Source of the DNA: Amycolatopsis thermoflava N1165
Lineage (GTDB): Bacteria > Actinomycetota > Actinomycetes > Mycobacteriales > Pseudonocardiaceae
Assembly (NCBI RefSeq): GCF_000473265.1
Contig: NZ_KI421511.1
Coordinates: 8,592,415 to 8,656,414 of the forward strand
Direction of reading: 5' to 3'
DNA: 64,000 nt
Under the pieces are notes generated by a model. The model saw nothing but the letters and a program-made list of their open reading frames with translations. It made no database searches and was not told where the DNA came from. Both the position numbers and the translations under genes were made by a program. This document shows, piece after piece, positions 1 through 8,029 of the stretch; position 1 is the stretch's first letter, and each line of letters opens with the position of its first letter.

Positions 1-137
1 AGCGCCAGCGCGACCACCACCGGCAGCAACAGCACGACCGAGATTTTCGTGCGCAGGCTCCAGCCGCGCGGATGCCATGCCCCAGGGCCGGAGCCCGCTG
101 TATCCATTTCTTCCTTGCCCGCCCGATTCGTGTCCAT
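1..137 (-). CDS. N-terminal fragment of a membrane protein, possibly a sensor histidine kinase
   Basis: Reading the minus strand from the ATG at 137 gives about 45 residues before the window edge: a polar Gly-rich stretch, then a WSLRTKISVV segment followed by a Leu/Val-rich membrane helix. The basic stretch followed by a hydrophobic helix resembles the N-terminus of actinomycete nitrate/nitrite-sensing-type histidine kinases, but the fragment is too short to prove it. A second in-frame ATG lies at 107. Everything downstream is outside the window, so only the existence of a membrane-anchored reading frame is supported. Confidence 0.5.
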   Translation of the reverse strand, partial: MDTNRAGKEEMDTAGSGPGAWHPRGWSLRTKISVVLLLPVVVALA

Positions 138-515
138 GCCCCGTTCCGCGCGGGATCGCGGCGAAAGCGGAACGCGGTGATTAGCTTCCCCAGGTGATCG
201 GTGTCAGGAGAAAACCGCAGCCGGGCGACGTTGTCAACCCTGCGCGTCGCACCTGGTGAACGACGTTCGGCCAAATGTCGCAATGGCCCTCTGTCGTGAT
301 CGGCGAGCTGTTTCCGGGCGGTCACCGAGAGTCCTCCGGTTAATGGCGGGTGAATGGGCGCCGCCGTGGGTAAAACGACCCGCGATGCCGGGTGAAAACC
401 TAATTCCGGTATTGGTCGGTGAAACATTTTCCGGTGACGTCGAATCCACATGCGACCGCCGTTTCCGCACCGTCTAGGCTGCACCGGTGACGACGAGACC
501 GGTGGCCGCCCGACC
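138..515. other. Intergenic region, no gene recognised
   Basis: This 378-base gap lies between the divergent membrane-protein fragment and the esterase lipoprotein. Both strands carry short overlapping open frames here (for example about 234-477), but none has a convincing ribosome binding site or recognisable protein features. It should hold the two divergent promoters. I could not assign -10/-35 elements with confidence. Confidence 0.4.
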
Positions 516-2006
516 GTGACGCGCCTGCTCCTGCTCCTCACCGTCGTCCTGGCCGCCTGCTCGGCGCCCGCGCCCGCCCCGCCGGAGGTCGTGTCCCTCG
601 CCGCCGGGCAGGTCCGCGGCACGGTGGACGGCGGCCACCGGCTGTTCCAAGGCATCCCGTACGCCACCGCGGCGCGCTGGCAGCCACCCGCGCCCGCTCC
701 CGTGTGGACCGGCGTGCGGGACGCCACCGCGCCGGGCCCGCGGTGCCCCCAGCCGGGTGAGGCGGGCAGCGAGGACTGCCTGTTCCTGAACGTCACCACG
801 CCGGAGGCCGTCGCCGGGCCGCTCCCGGTGCTGGTCTGGATCCACGGCGGCGCGTTCGTCGGGGGCAACGGCGACTCCTACGACGCGCGGGACCTGGCCG
901 CGCGCGGACTGGTGGTCGTCACCGTCAACTACCGGCTCGGCGCGCTCGGCTGGCTCGCGCACCCGGCGCTCGGGCACGACGGCGGCACCGGCAACTTCGG
1001 CCTGCTCGACCAGCAGGCGGCGCTGCGGTGGGTGCGGGACAACATCGCCGCGTTCGGCGGCGACCCGGCGCGGGTCACCCTCGCCGGCGAGTCCGCCGGG
1101 GCGATGTCGGTGTGCGACCACCTGGTCTCGCCGGGCTCGGCCGGACTGTTCCACGCCGCGATCGTCCAAAGCGGACCGTGCCAGGCGCACGCCACGGCCA
1201 CGGTGGCGGAAACGGCGAGCACGGCGTACGCGGCGGGACTCGGCTGCGCTGATCCGGCGACCGCCGCCGCGTGCCTGCGTGCCCTGCCGCCGTCCCGGCT
1301 GCTCACCCCGCCGCGCTACTACGACCTCGCCGGTGTCCCGGTCGCGGGCCCGGTGACCGGCGGCGGCGCGCTGCCCGTCAACCCGGTCGACGCGATGCGC
1401 GACGGCGACGCGGCCAGGGTGCCGGTGCTCGTCGGCGTGACGCGGGACGAGTTCACCCTGTTCCTGGCCCAGCAGTACGCGGCGACCGGGAAGACGGTCA
1501 CCGCCGACGGCTATCCGGCGGCGCTGGCGCGCGCGTTCGGGGCGGACGCCGCGGCCGTGGCCGCCGAGTACCCGCTCGCGGCCCACGGCGGCTCGGCCCC
1601 GCGCGCGCTGGCGGCGGCGCTCACCGACGCCGCGTTCGCGTGCCCGGCGCGGGACATGGCGGGCGCGTTGTCCCGCACCGGCCCGGTCTACGCCTACGAG
1701 TTCGGCGACTCGCGCGCCCCGGTCCCGGACACCCTGTCGCGCACGCCGTTCCCGCTCGGCGCCGCGCACAGCCTGGAGCTGTCCTACCTGTTCGGCGGCG
1801 GCGCGTCGTTCGACGACGGTCAGCGGCGGTTGTCGGCGCGGATGGTCGCCGACTGGGCGTCGTTCGTGCGCACCGGCGCGCCCGGTGCGGACTGGCCGCG
1901 CTACGACCCAGCGCACGAGCAGGTGCGCGCGCTCGCCCCCGACGGCCCTCGCACGATCGGTGACTTCGCCGCTGCGCACCACTGCGGGTTCTGGCGGGAC
2001 CGCTAG
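516..2006 (+). CDS. Secreted lipoprotein carboxylesterase (type B, COesterase family)
   Basis: A 496-residue alpha/beta hydrolase of the type B carboxylesterase family, expected to hydrolyse carboxylic esters outside the membrane. The GTG start at 516 is chosen over the upstream ATG at 450 because it begins a clean lipoprotein signal: basic start, Leu-rich core and the lipobox LAAC. Family features seen: the oxyanion-hole region VWIHGGAF, a conserved EDCLFLNV, and the nucleophile elbow GESAGAMS. Cysteines in the RCPQ and EDCL segments match the disulfide usual in this family. The 3' end lies only 10 bases from the next gene, so the two may be co-transcribed. The natural substrate cannot be read from sequence. 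Confidence 0.88.
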   Translation: MTRLLLLLTVVLAACSAPAPAPPEVVSLAAGQVRGTVDGGHRLFQGIPYATAARWQPPAPAPVWTGVRDATAPGPRCPQPGEAGSEDCLFLNVTTPEAVAGPLPVLVWIHGGAFVGGNGDSYDARDLAARGLVVVTVNYRLGALGWLAHPALGHDGGTGNFGLLDQQAALRWVRDNIAAFGGDPARVTLAGESAGAMSVCDHLVSPGSAGLFHAAIVQSGPCQAHATATVAETASTAYAAGLGCADPATAAACLRALPPSRLLTPPRYYDLAGVPVAGPVTGGGALPVNPVDAMRDGDAARVPVLVGVTRDEFTLFLAQQYAATGKTVTADGYPAALARAFGADAAAVAAEYPLAAHGGSAPRALAAALTDAAFACPARDMAGALSRTGPVYAYEFGDSRAPVPDTLSRTPFPLGAAHSLELSYLFGGGASFDDGQRRLSARMVADWASFVRTGAPGADWPRYDPAHEQVRALAPDGPRTIGDFAAAHHCGFWRDR

Positions 2007-2016
2007 GTTCGCCGTC

Positions 2017-3015
2017 ATGCGGTTCGGGGTTTTTGTCCTCGCCGGACGGTTTCCGGGGCAGGACGACGGGGAGGCGCTCGCGCGGTCGCTGGACGTGGTC
2101 GAGCGCGCGGAGGCGGCTGGGTTCGACGACGCGTGGATCGCCGAGCACCACTTCATGTCCTACGGGGTGTGCCCGTCGGCGGTGACGTTCGCCGCGCACG
2201 CCCTGGGCCGGACGCGGCGGATCACGGTCGGGACGGCGGTGAGCGTGCTGTCCAGCGCACACCCCGTCGCGCTGGCCGAGCAGGCCGCGATGCTGGACCG
2301 GGTGTCCGGCGGGCGGTTCCGGCTCGGTGTCGGTCGCGGCGGGCCGTGGGTGGACCTCGAAGTCTTCGGCACCGGGCCGGACCGGTACGAGCGGGGGTTC
2401 GCCGAGGGGCTGGACCTGCTGGTGCAAGCGCTTTCCTCGGCCGCGGTGGGCGCCGCGGGCGAGTTCTTCGCGTTCCGCGAGGTGCCGGTGGTGCCGCGGC
2501 CGGTGTCGCTGCCGCCGGTGACCGTGGCGTGCACGTCGCGGGAGACGGTGGAGCTGGCGGCCGCGCGCGGGCTGCCGATGCTGCTGGGGATGCACATCGG
2601 CGACGACGAGAAGGCCGCGATGGTGGCGCACTACGGGAAGGCGGCGGCCGCGGCCGGACAGGACCCGTCGGCTCCGCACGTGTCCGCGGTGCTGGCGCAG
2701 GTGGGCGACTCGCGCGCGGCCGCGGAGGCCGAGCTGCGCGCGTCGATGCCGGGCTGGCTGCGCGAGGGGCTGGCCGGGTACGTGCCGGTGGACGGCCGCC
2801 CGTACCGCCCGCGCGACGCGGTGGAATACACCGACCTGCTGTGCCGGCTGCACCCGGTCGGCGGCCCCCGCGCGTGCGCCGACCGGCTGGCCGCGGCGGC
2901 GGAGCGGACGGGCATCGCGCACACGATCCTGTTCGTCGAGGGCGCCGGCGCGCGGGAGCGGGTGCTGGCGAACGTGACGCGGCTCGGCGCGGAGGTGCTG
3001 CCGCTGCTCCGCTGA
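2017..3015 (+). CDS. Luciferase-like (LLM class) flavin or F420-dependent oxidoreductase
   Basis: A 332-residue TIM-barrel oxidoreductase of the bacterial luciferase-like superfamily. The ATG at 2017 begins MRFGVFVLAG, the typical first beta strand. Later motifs include DAWIAEHHF, a TAVSVLSSAHPVALAEQAAMLD segment and SGGRFRLGVGRG, the usual signature of this superfamily. Whether it uses FMN or coenzyme F420 is not clear from sequence; actinomycetes use both. It follows the esterase with a 10-base gap and no visible ribosome binding site, so it is probably translated as the second gene of that unit. Substrate unknown. Confidence 0.82.
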   Translation: MRFGVFVLAGRFPGQDDGEALARSLDVVERAEAAGFDDAWIAEHHFMSYGVCPSAVTFAAHALGRTRRITVGTAVSVLSSAHPVALAEQAAMLDRVSGGRFRLGVGRGGPWVDLEVFGTGPDRYERGFAEGLDLLVQALSSAAVGAAGEFFAFREVPVVPRPVSLPPVTVACTSRETVELAAARGLPMLLGMHIGDDEKAAMVAHYGKAAAAAGQDPSAPHVSAVLAQVGDSRAAAEAELRASMPGWLREGLAGYVPVDGRPYRPRDAVEYTDLLCRLHPVGGPRACADRLAAAAERTGIAHTILFVEGAGARERVLANVTRLGAEVLPLLR

Positions 3016-3161
3016 GCCCGCCGGCAACCGTACCGCGGCCGCAGAAGCCCCGTACCGGCCCTGATCCCGGCCGCGCGCGCCCGACGACGTCGTGTCGGCG
3101 TCCGGCCACCGGGATCGGCCAACCTTGGTCGGATCCAAGCACGAGAAGGGTCAGGAAAGCC

Positions 3162-3632
3162 ATGACGACATCGAGCAAGCGGTGGGTCCGCGCCGGACTC
3201 GTCGCGACGGCCGCGATCGCGGGTGTGGTGGCCGCGGCGCCGGCCGCCGGTGCGGCCGGCGCCGACTACATGGAGATCTGCCAGAGCGCGAAGGTGTCCT
3301 GTCAGAACGGCGCGAAGGTCTCGGGTCCCGGTTCGTACGACCGTTGCGGCACGACGACCGCGGCCGCGTCCTACACGCAGGTGTGCGTCGAGTACGACGG
3401 CGACGTGGTATACGTCAAGGATGGATCGGCCGACGGGTCCTCGTCGTTCGGCAAGGTCTCGTCCACCTCCGGCACCGCCTACCGGTTCTGCCGCAACCCG
3501 CACGGCGCGGGTACCTGGGCCAAGTGCGACTTCGACTGGTCGGAGGCCGCCGACAAGCAGGTCTACGGCGGTGTGAAGCTGAGCTACACCAACTTCAACG
3601 ACCAGTACCTGTTCAGCTTCACCAACGGGTGA
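3162..3632 (+). CDS. Small secreted cysteine-rich protein, function unknown
   Basis: A 156-residue protein with an n-region containing KRW, an Ala/Val-rich signal peptide and a likely cut after an AGA motif near residue 33. The mature part is about 120 residues, rich in Ser, Thr, Tyr and Gly, with six cysteines (CQSAKVSC, RCG, QVC, FC and KCDF contexts) that could form three disulfides. This suggests a compact extracellular beta-rich domain. AGAAGG lies 14 bases before the ATG. I do not recognise the family. A strong hairpin follows at 3642-3673, indicating a single-gene transcript or the end of one. Confidence 0.72.
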   Translation: MTTSSKRWVRAGLVATAAIAGVVAAAPAAGAAGADYMEICQSAKVSCQNGAKVSGPGSYDRCGTTTAAASYTQVCVEYDGDVVYVKDGSADGSSSFGKVSSTSGTAYRFCRNPHGAGTWAKCDFDWSEAADKQVYGGVKLSYTNFNDQYLFSFTNG

Positions 3633-3641
3633 ACGCACGGC

Positions 3642-3673
3642 GGGCGCGTCCCCTCGGGGGAGAGGACGCGCCC
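3642..3673. terminator. Hairpin between convergent genes
   Basis: A perfect 10-bp stem (GGGCGCGTCC / GGACGCGCCC) with a 12-base loop sits between the secreted protein ending at 3632 and the minus-strand DUF6801 gene ending at 3689. It is followed by GTTTCCG rather than a clear U-tract, as is common in high-GC actinomycetes. Its position suggests bidirectional termination. Confidence 0.6.
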
Positions 3674-3688
3674 GTTTCCGTCAGCGGA

Positions 3689-5008
3689 TCAGGACTCCTT
3701 GGGGGACAGGGTGACGTCGATCGTGTTGCCGGGGCCGGTCGCCAGTGGGCTGATCAGCCCGGTCAGCGGACCGCAGTTCTCCAGCGGGGCGATCTCGTAG
3801 GTGCCGCTGAGGTCACCGCCCGCCAGTGGGTCGAACCCGGGGCCGGAGGTGAGGTTGATCTCCGACGGCTCCGAGCTCTGGCACTTCGGCGACTTGCTGA
3901 TCGGGAAGCCGAAGACCTTCACGCTGGGCAGCTTGATGGTGGTGTGGCTGGTGGAGTTCAGCACACCGCCCGCCAGCGTCCCGGTCGTCTTGCCCGCCTG
4001 CTCGAAGGCCACCTTCGCGGTGATCGGGATGAAGTGGAACAGCGTGGCCTTCAGCTTCGACGGCTCCAGCGACAGGTCGGCCGTGAAGTTCCCGGACGCC
4101 AGGTCGAGGTTCGCGTCGATCCCGCCGGACAGCGGCACCGTGGCGTTGAGCTTCTTGACCACCGAATCGCCTTCGAGGGCGTAGCTGTAGTCGATCCCGG
4201 TCGGCGGGTTGCTGGTGGTGGTCGTCGGCTCGGTCGTGCTGGGCTCGCTGGTCGTGGGCTCGGTCGTGGTCGGTTCGGTGGTCGTGGGCTCGGTCGTGGT
4301 GGGGTCCGTCGTCGTCGGTTCCGTGGTGGTCGGTTCCGTCGTCGTCGGCTCGGTGGTCGTGGGCTCGGTGGTGGTCGGTTCGGTCGTCGTGCCGCCGTTG
4401 ATCGTGATGTTGGCGAGCGTGTTGTTCTGACCGGCCACCTGGGTGCACTGCGAGTCGAAGACGCCCAGCCCGGTGTCGGTGCCGTCGGCGCGCTTCGGGT
4501 GCAGGGTCAGCAGGATGTCGCCGACGGTGATCGTCGCCTGCCCGGCCTGGGTGAAGGTCAGGGACGGCGCGTCACCGGTGGCCACCGTGTCGAACGAGCC
4601 CGACGCGGGCACCGGGGTGACCGGGATCGTCGCCGGCACGGTCACCGGGATGGTGGCCTCCGGCGCCGTCACGGTCGAGCTCGCCTGGGCGGAGCCCTCG
4701 ACCGTGGCCGCCCCGACGAGGGTCAGGCCCTGCGTCGCGGTCGGCGGGACGGTCGCCACGGCGGTGACCGTGAAGGCCGGGGTCGGCTCGCCCACGTTCA
4801 CGGTCGTCGGGATGTCCGCGCTGATCACGATCTGCAGGGTCTGGGTACCGATCAGCGGGAACGGGCAGCTGTAGTTCAGGGTCAGCGAGACCGGATCGGC
4901 CGCACTGGTCCCGGCGCCGGCCAGCACGGCCGTGAGCGCCGCACCGGTCGCGACGGTCGCCGACGCGGCCGCCGCGACCATCCTTCTCATTCTGGTTCTA
5001 GTTCGCAC
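3689..5008 (-). CDS. Secreted DUF6801-like protein with Thr-rich linker
   Basis: A 439-residue secreted protein. GTG at 5008 is chosen because GGAGG lies six bases upstream and the reading begins with Arg residues followed by a signal peptide ending at TSAADP. Residues about 40-205 form a DUF6801-like domain (YSCPFPLIG start, conserved Cys near its end). Next comes a linker of about ten TTTEP pentapeptides, then a C-terminal domain of about 170 residues starting GIDYSYALEG and ending at GPGNTIDVTL. The same C-terminal domain type closes the first gene of the mce operon (8030-9223), so the two are distant paralogues. The linker suggests the C-terminal domain is held away from the cell surface. 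No membrane anchor or sortase signal is visible. Function unknown. Confidence 0.72.
   Translation of the reverse strand: MRTRTRMRRMVAAAASATVATGAALTAVLAGAGTSAADPVSLTLNYSCPFPLIGTQTLQIVISADIPTTVNVGEPTPAFTVTAVATVPPTATQGLTLVGAATVEGSAQASSTVTAPEATIPVTVPATIPVTPVPASGSFDTVATGDAPSLTFTQAGQATITVGDILLTLHPKRADGTDTGLGVFDSQCTQVAGQNNTLANITINGGTTTEPTTTEPTTTEPTTTEPTTTEPTTTDPTTTEPTTTEPTTTEPTTSEPSTTEPTTTTSNPPTGIDYSYALEGDSVVKKLNATVPLSGGIDANLDLASGNFTADLSLEPSKLKATLFHFIPITAKVAFEQAGKTTGTLAGGVLNSTSHTTIKLPSVKVFGFPISKSPKCQSSEPSEINLTSGPGFDPLAGGDLSGTYEIAPLENCGPLTGLISPLATGPGNTIDVTLSPKES
4213..4395 (-). repeat. 15-bp coding repeat (TTTEP linker)
   Basis: Roughly twelve imperfect 15-base units encode TTTEP with variants TTTDP, TTSEP and STTEP. 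The period is a multiple of three and the frame is kept, so this is a low-complexity protein linker and not an intergenic array. Copy number may vary between strains by slippage. Confidence 0.85.
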
Positions 5009-5344
5009 ACCTATCCTCCGGTGTATCGGCAGTGATACGAAAACCACGCGACAGCAAGGGAAACTGCCGGCGAGGTCATCGGAATTGGTTGCTACCGATG
5101 GGTAAGCTAGTTTCGCGGCGTCGGCATTGGCAATATGTGCGCCGATAAAGTCGTTGCGGGCCAAGGAAGTTGTCACCGGCCGATGGGACGGCGCCGGTCC
5201 GACCCGCACGGCACGGACAATGTTCGGCGGCCGTCGGCGGAAGCACTCACCGGGGTGACAAGAATCGGCTCACCGGCTCGCGCGGGGGTGTCAAGAACGT
5301 GTGGCCGGCCTTGACCGGGAGGGGGCCAGGCTTACTTTCCGCGG
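5009..5344. other. Divergent intergenic region with a small inverted repeat
   Basis: A 336-base region between the divergent DUF6801-like gene and the acyl-CoA ligase. It is less GC-rich than its surroundings between about 5040 and 5160. GTATC-N6-GATAC at 5023-5038 is an inverted repeat just upstream of the GGAGG of the minus-strand gene and could be an operator. No convincing gene is seen. Confidence 0.45.
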
Positions 5345-7417
5345 ATGCCCGACTGCGTCACGTTCGACCTGTTCTCCGACCAGCCGCGGGTCGCGCTGTG
5401 GCCGCTGCTCGGCTCGCCGGAACTGTACCCCCGGTTCTTCCGGGGCGTCGGGTCGGTCGAGCGGACGGGCACGACCGGACGCCACCCGCGCTACCGGATC
5501 CGGCTGACGCTGAGCGGGCGGCCGGTCGAGCACGACATGCGGGTGCTGCTGAGCCGCCGCGAGGAACAGCTGGTGCTGGAAACGGTGCCGGACACCGGCG
5601 GTTGCCTGTCGGTACGCCTGTTCGACGATCCCCACGGCACCCGGCTCAAGGTCATCTACTTCCGCCCCGGCGTGCCCAGCCCCGGCCGCGCGCCCGGACC
5701 GGCCGACGTGCGGTCCTGGGCGCAGGACGGTCTCGAACGGATCCACCGCCACCTGCGGGGCACCGCGGAAGCGTGGCCGCCGGACCGCCCACCGTCGACC
5801 CGGCAGGTCGCCAACACGCTGATCGCGGCGGGAATCCTGACGCCGGCCCGGCCCGACCGCGTGGTCCGGCAGCTGCGTGCGCTGGCCCGGTGGGGCGCCA
5901 CCCTCGCCGGCGGCTACACCGCGGCCGCCGCCCGCTCACCCCGCGGTGTCGCGGTGATCGACGAGGACGGCGCCCGCACCACGTTCGCCGCGCTCAGCAC
6001 CGACGCCAACCGGCTCGCGGCCGCACTGCGGGCGGTCGGCGTCGGCCCGCACGGCACCGTGGCGATCATGGCGCGCAACCACAGCGCGATGGTGAAGACG
6101 CTGCTGGCGTGCGGGCGGCTCGGCGCGAGCACCGTGCTGCTCAACACCGGCCTCGCCCGGCCGCAGGTCGCCCACGCGGTGGACCGGCACGACGTGCGCG
6201 TGCTGGTGGCCGACGGCGAGTTCGCGCCGCTGGTCGCCGGGCTGCCGCTCACCGCGGTCCTGCTCACCGGAGCCGACGACGGCCCGCCGGGCCAGCCGAC
6301 GCTGACCGAGGTCATCGCCGACACCCCGGACGCCGAGTTCGCCCCGCCGGAGCGGCCCGCGCCGATCGTCGTCCTCACCTCGGGTACCACCGGCACGCCG
6401 AAGGGCGCGCGGCGCCCCACTCCGAAGGGCCTCGGCGCCGCGGTGGCGCTGCTGTCGCGGATCCCGTTGCGGGCGGGGGAGCGGATCCTGATGGCCGCGC
6501 CGCTGTTCCACAGCTGGGGCCTGTCCGCGCTGCAGGTCGGCATGCCGCTGCGCGCGACGCTGGTGATGCAGCGCCGGTTCGACCCGGAGGCGTGCCTGCG
6601 GGCGATCCAGGAACACCGGTGCACCGCGGTGTTCGCCGTTCCGGTGATGCTGCAACGCATCATGGCGCTGCCCGAGGAGGTGCGGGCGCGGTACGACACC
6701 AGCAGCCTCCGGATCGTGGCCAGCAGCGGGTCGGCCCTGCCCGCCTCGCTCGTCACCGCGTTCCAGGACGCCTTCGGCGACGTGCTCTACAACTTCTACG
6801 GCTCGACCGAGGTGTCCGCCGCCTCCGTCGCGACACCGGCCGACCTGCGCGCCGCCCCCGCCACCGCCGGGCACCCGCCGCTCGGCACGCGACTGGCGGT
6901 GCTGGGTCCGGCGGGCGAACCGGTGCCGCCCGGCACGGTCGGGGCCATCTTCGTGGGCAACGACCTGCTCTTCGACGGCTACACCGACGGCACCAGCCGG
7001 GCCACCCGCCGCGAGCTGATGGACACCGGTGACCGCGGCTACCTCGACGCCGAGGGCCGGTTGTTCGTCGCGGGCCGGGACGACGACATGATCGTCTCCG
7101 GCGGGGAGAACGTGTTCCCGCGGCCGGTGGAGGAGGCGCTCGCCGAGCTGCCCGGCGTCGCCGACGCGGCCGTGGTCGGCGTGCCCGACGACGAGTTCGG
7201 GCAGCGGCTGGTCGCGTTCGTGACCGTGCGGCCGGGCGCCCGGCTCGACGAGGACATCGTGCGCGCGTACCTGCGCCGCCGGGTGGCGCGGTTCGCGATC
7301 CCGCGGGAGGTCGTGTTCGTCGACGAGCTGCCGCGTACCCCGACCGGGAAGGTGCTCAAACGGCTGCTGCTGGAGGAGGAGTGGGCGCCTGCCGCCGGGA
7401 ACACCCACTTCCGGTAG
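5345..7417 (+). CDS. Acyl-CoA ligase (AMP-binding) with N-terminal SRPBCC-like domain
   Basis: A 690-residue fusion. Residues about 1-140 resemble an SRPBCC/START-type hydrophobic-ligand domain (SPELYPRFFRGV, a common early signature of such domains). Residues about 195-680 are an ANL-superfamily adenylating enzyme: P-loop TSGTTGTPKG, YGSTE, the TGDRGY hinge region, GRDDDMI and the C-terminal catalytic lysine in RTPTGKVLK. It should activate a carboxylic acid to acyl-AMP and acyl-CoA. The extra domain may bind or present a bulky lipid substrate. The ATG at 5345 has only a distant purine-rich stretch upstream, so the start is less sure than the frame. Its 3' end runs 379 bases into the opposite-strand GtrA frame. 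Confidence 0.82.
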   Translation: MPDCVTFDLFSDQPRVALWPLLGSPELYPRFFRGVGSVERTGTTGRHPRYRIRLTLSGRPVEHDMRVLLSRREEQLVLETVPDTGGCLSVRLFDDPHGTRLKVIYFRPGVPSPGRAPGPADVRSWAQDGLERIHRHLRGTAEAWPPDRPPSTRQVANTLIAAGILTPARPDRVVRQLRALARWGATLAGGYTAAAARSPRGVAVIDEDGARTTFAALSTDANRLAAALRAVGVGPHGTVAIMARNHSAMVKTLLACGRLGASTVLLNTGLARPQVAHAVDRHDVRVLVADGEFAPLVAGLPLTAVLLTGADDGPPGQPTLTEVIADTPDAEFAPPERPAPIVVLTSGTTGTPKGARRPTPKGLGAAVALLSRIPLRAGERILMAAPLFHSWGLSALQVGMPLRATLVMQRRFDPEACLRAIQEHRCTAVFAVPVMLQRIMALPEEVRARYDTSSLRIVASSGSALPASLVTAFQDAFGDVLYNFYGSTEVSAASVATPADLRAAPATAGHPPLGTRLAVLGPAGEPVPPGTVGAIFVGNDLLFDGYTDGTSRATRRELMDTGDRGYLDAEGRLFVAGRDDDMIVSGGENVFPRPVEEALAELPGVADAAVVGVPDDEFGQRLVAFVTVRPGARLDEDIVRAYLRRRVARFAIPREVVFVDELPRTPTGKVLKRLLLEEEWAPAAGNTHFR

Positions 7418-7812
7418 GCCCACCAGCGGAACACCGCGCCCAGCAGGGTGCCGACGACCATGCCGCTGACGAAGTCCGCGGCCTCCTGCGTCACGAGCGG
7501 CACCTCCGGCACCCGCAGGTCCAGCGCGTACCGGGAAACCAGCGGTGGCACCAGGTTCAGCCCGACCGCGAGCGCGTTGACGAGGAAGAACAACGCGGCC
7601 TCGGCGGGCTTCGTGCGGCCGCCGCGCGTGTCGAACGACCATTCCCGGGACAGGACATAGGAAACGGCGGTGGCCACGACCGTCGCGATCGCGAGCGCGG
7701 TCACCGGTTTGTCCGTCAGCACCGTCAGTTTCAGCGCGTAGTTGAGCGCGGTGGTCAGGACGAAGGTGGCGGCGCCGACGGTGGCGAACCGGAACAGCTG
7801 CCGCCGTCGCAT
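7039..7812 (-). CDS. GtrA family membrane protein with overextended C-terminus
   Basis: GtrA proteins are four-helix membrane proteins linked to lipid-linked sugar translocation in cell-envelope polysaccharide synthesis. The ATG at 7812 follows GAGGAGG by five bases. Residues 1 to about 130 show the family pattern: MRRRQLFRFATVGAATF start, four hydrophobic helices, a VLSREWSF motif and an end at WWAYRKWVFP. No stop follows. The frame continues another 120 or so Ser/Arg-rich residues antisense to the acyl-CoA ligase, which looks like non-selected sequence. The functional domain therefore ends near 7400; the true C-terminus is uncertain. Confidence 0.72.
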   Translation of the reverse strand: MRRRQLFRFATVGAATFVLTTALNYALKLTVLTDKPVTALAIATVVATAVSYVLSREWSFDTRGGRTKPAEAALFFLVNALAVGLNLVPPLVSRYALDLRVPEVPLVTQEAADFVSGMVVGTLLGAVFRWWAYRKWVFPAAGAHSSSSSSRLSTFPVGVRGSSSTNTTSRGIANRATRRRRYARTMSSSSRAPGRTVTNATSRCPNSSSGTPTTAASATPGSSASASSTGRGNTFSPPETIMSSSRPATNNRPSASR

Positions 7813-8029
7813 CGCCACCTCCTCGTCGCGGGATGGCGAAACGCTAGTCCACCAACCGGTTTCCGCCCACCCCGAACCGGATTCTGTCGGCGGGTGGTGA
7901 CAGGCGGCGGAGCGGTATTTCGTAGCCCGGTGACAAGAAACGCGGCCGGCGCGGAAGATCGAACGGGAAGCGTTGTGGCGCTGGTTGACCCGCCGGTAAC
8001 GTCCTCGCGGTCCGCTACCGGAGGGTTCG

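Noticed and set aside
474-2156. Long minus-strand open frame opposite the esterase gene
   Set aside because: Arg/Gly-rich composition typical of antisense frames at 70% GC; the opposite frame has clear esterase motifs.
4213-4395. Repeat that could suggest a CRISPR-like or non-coding array
   Set aside because: 15-bp in-frame period encoding TTTEP with no spacers; a protein linker.
3092-5035. Very long plus-strand frame spanning the secreted protein and the DUF6801-like gene
   Set aside because: Arg/Gly-rich, no domain, and it is the shadow of two well-supported genes in other frames.
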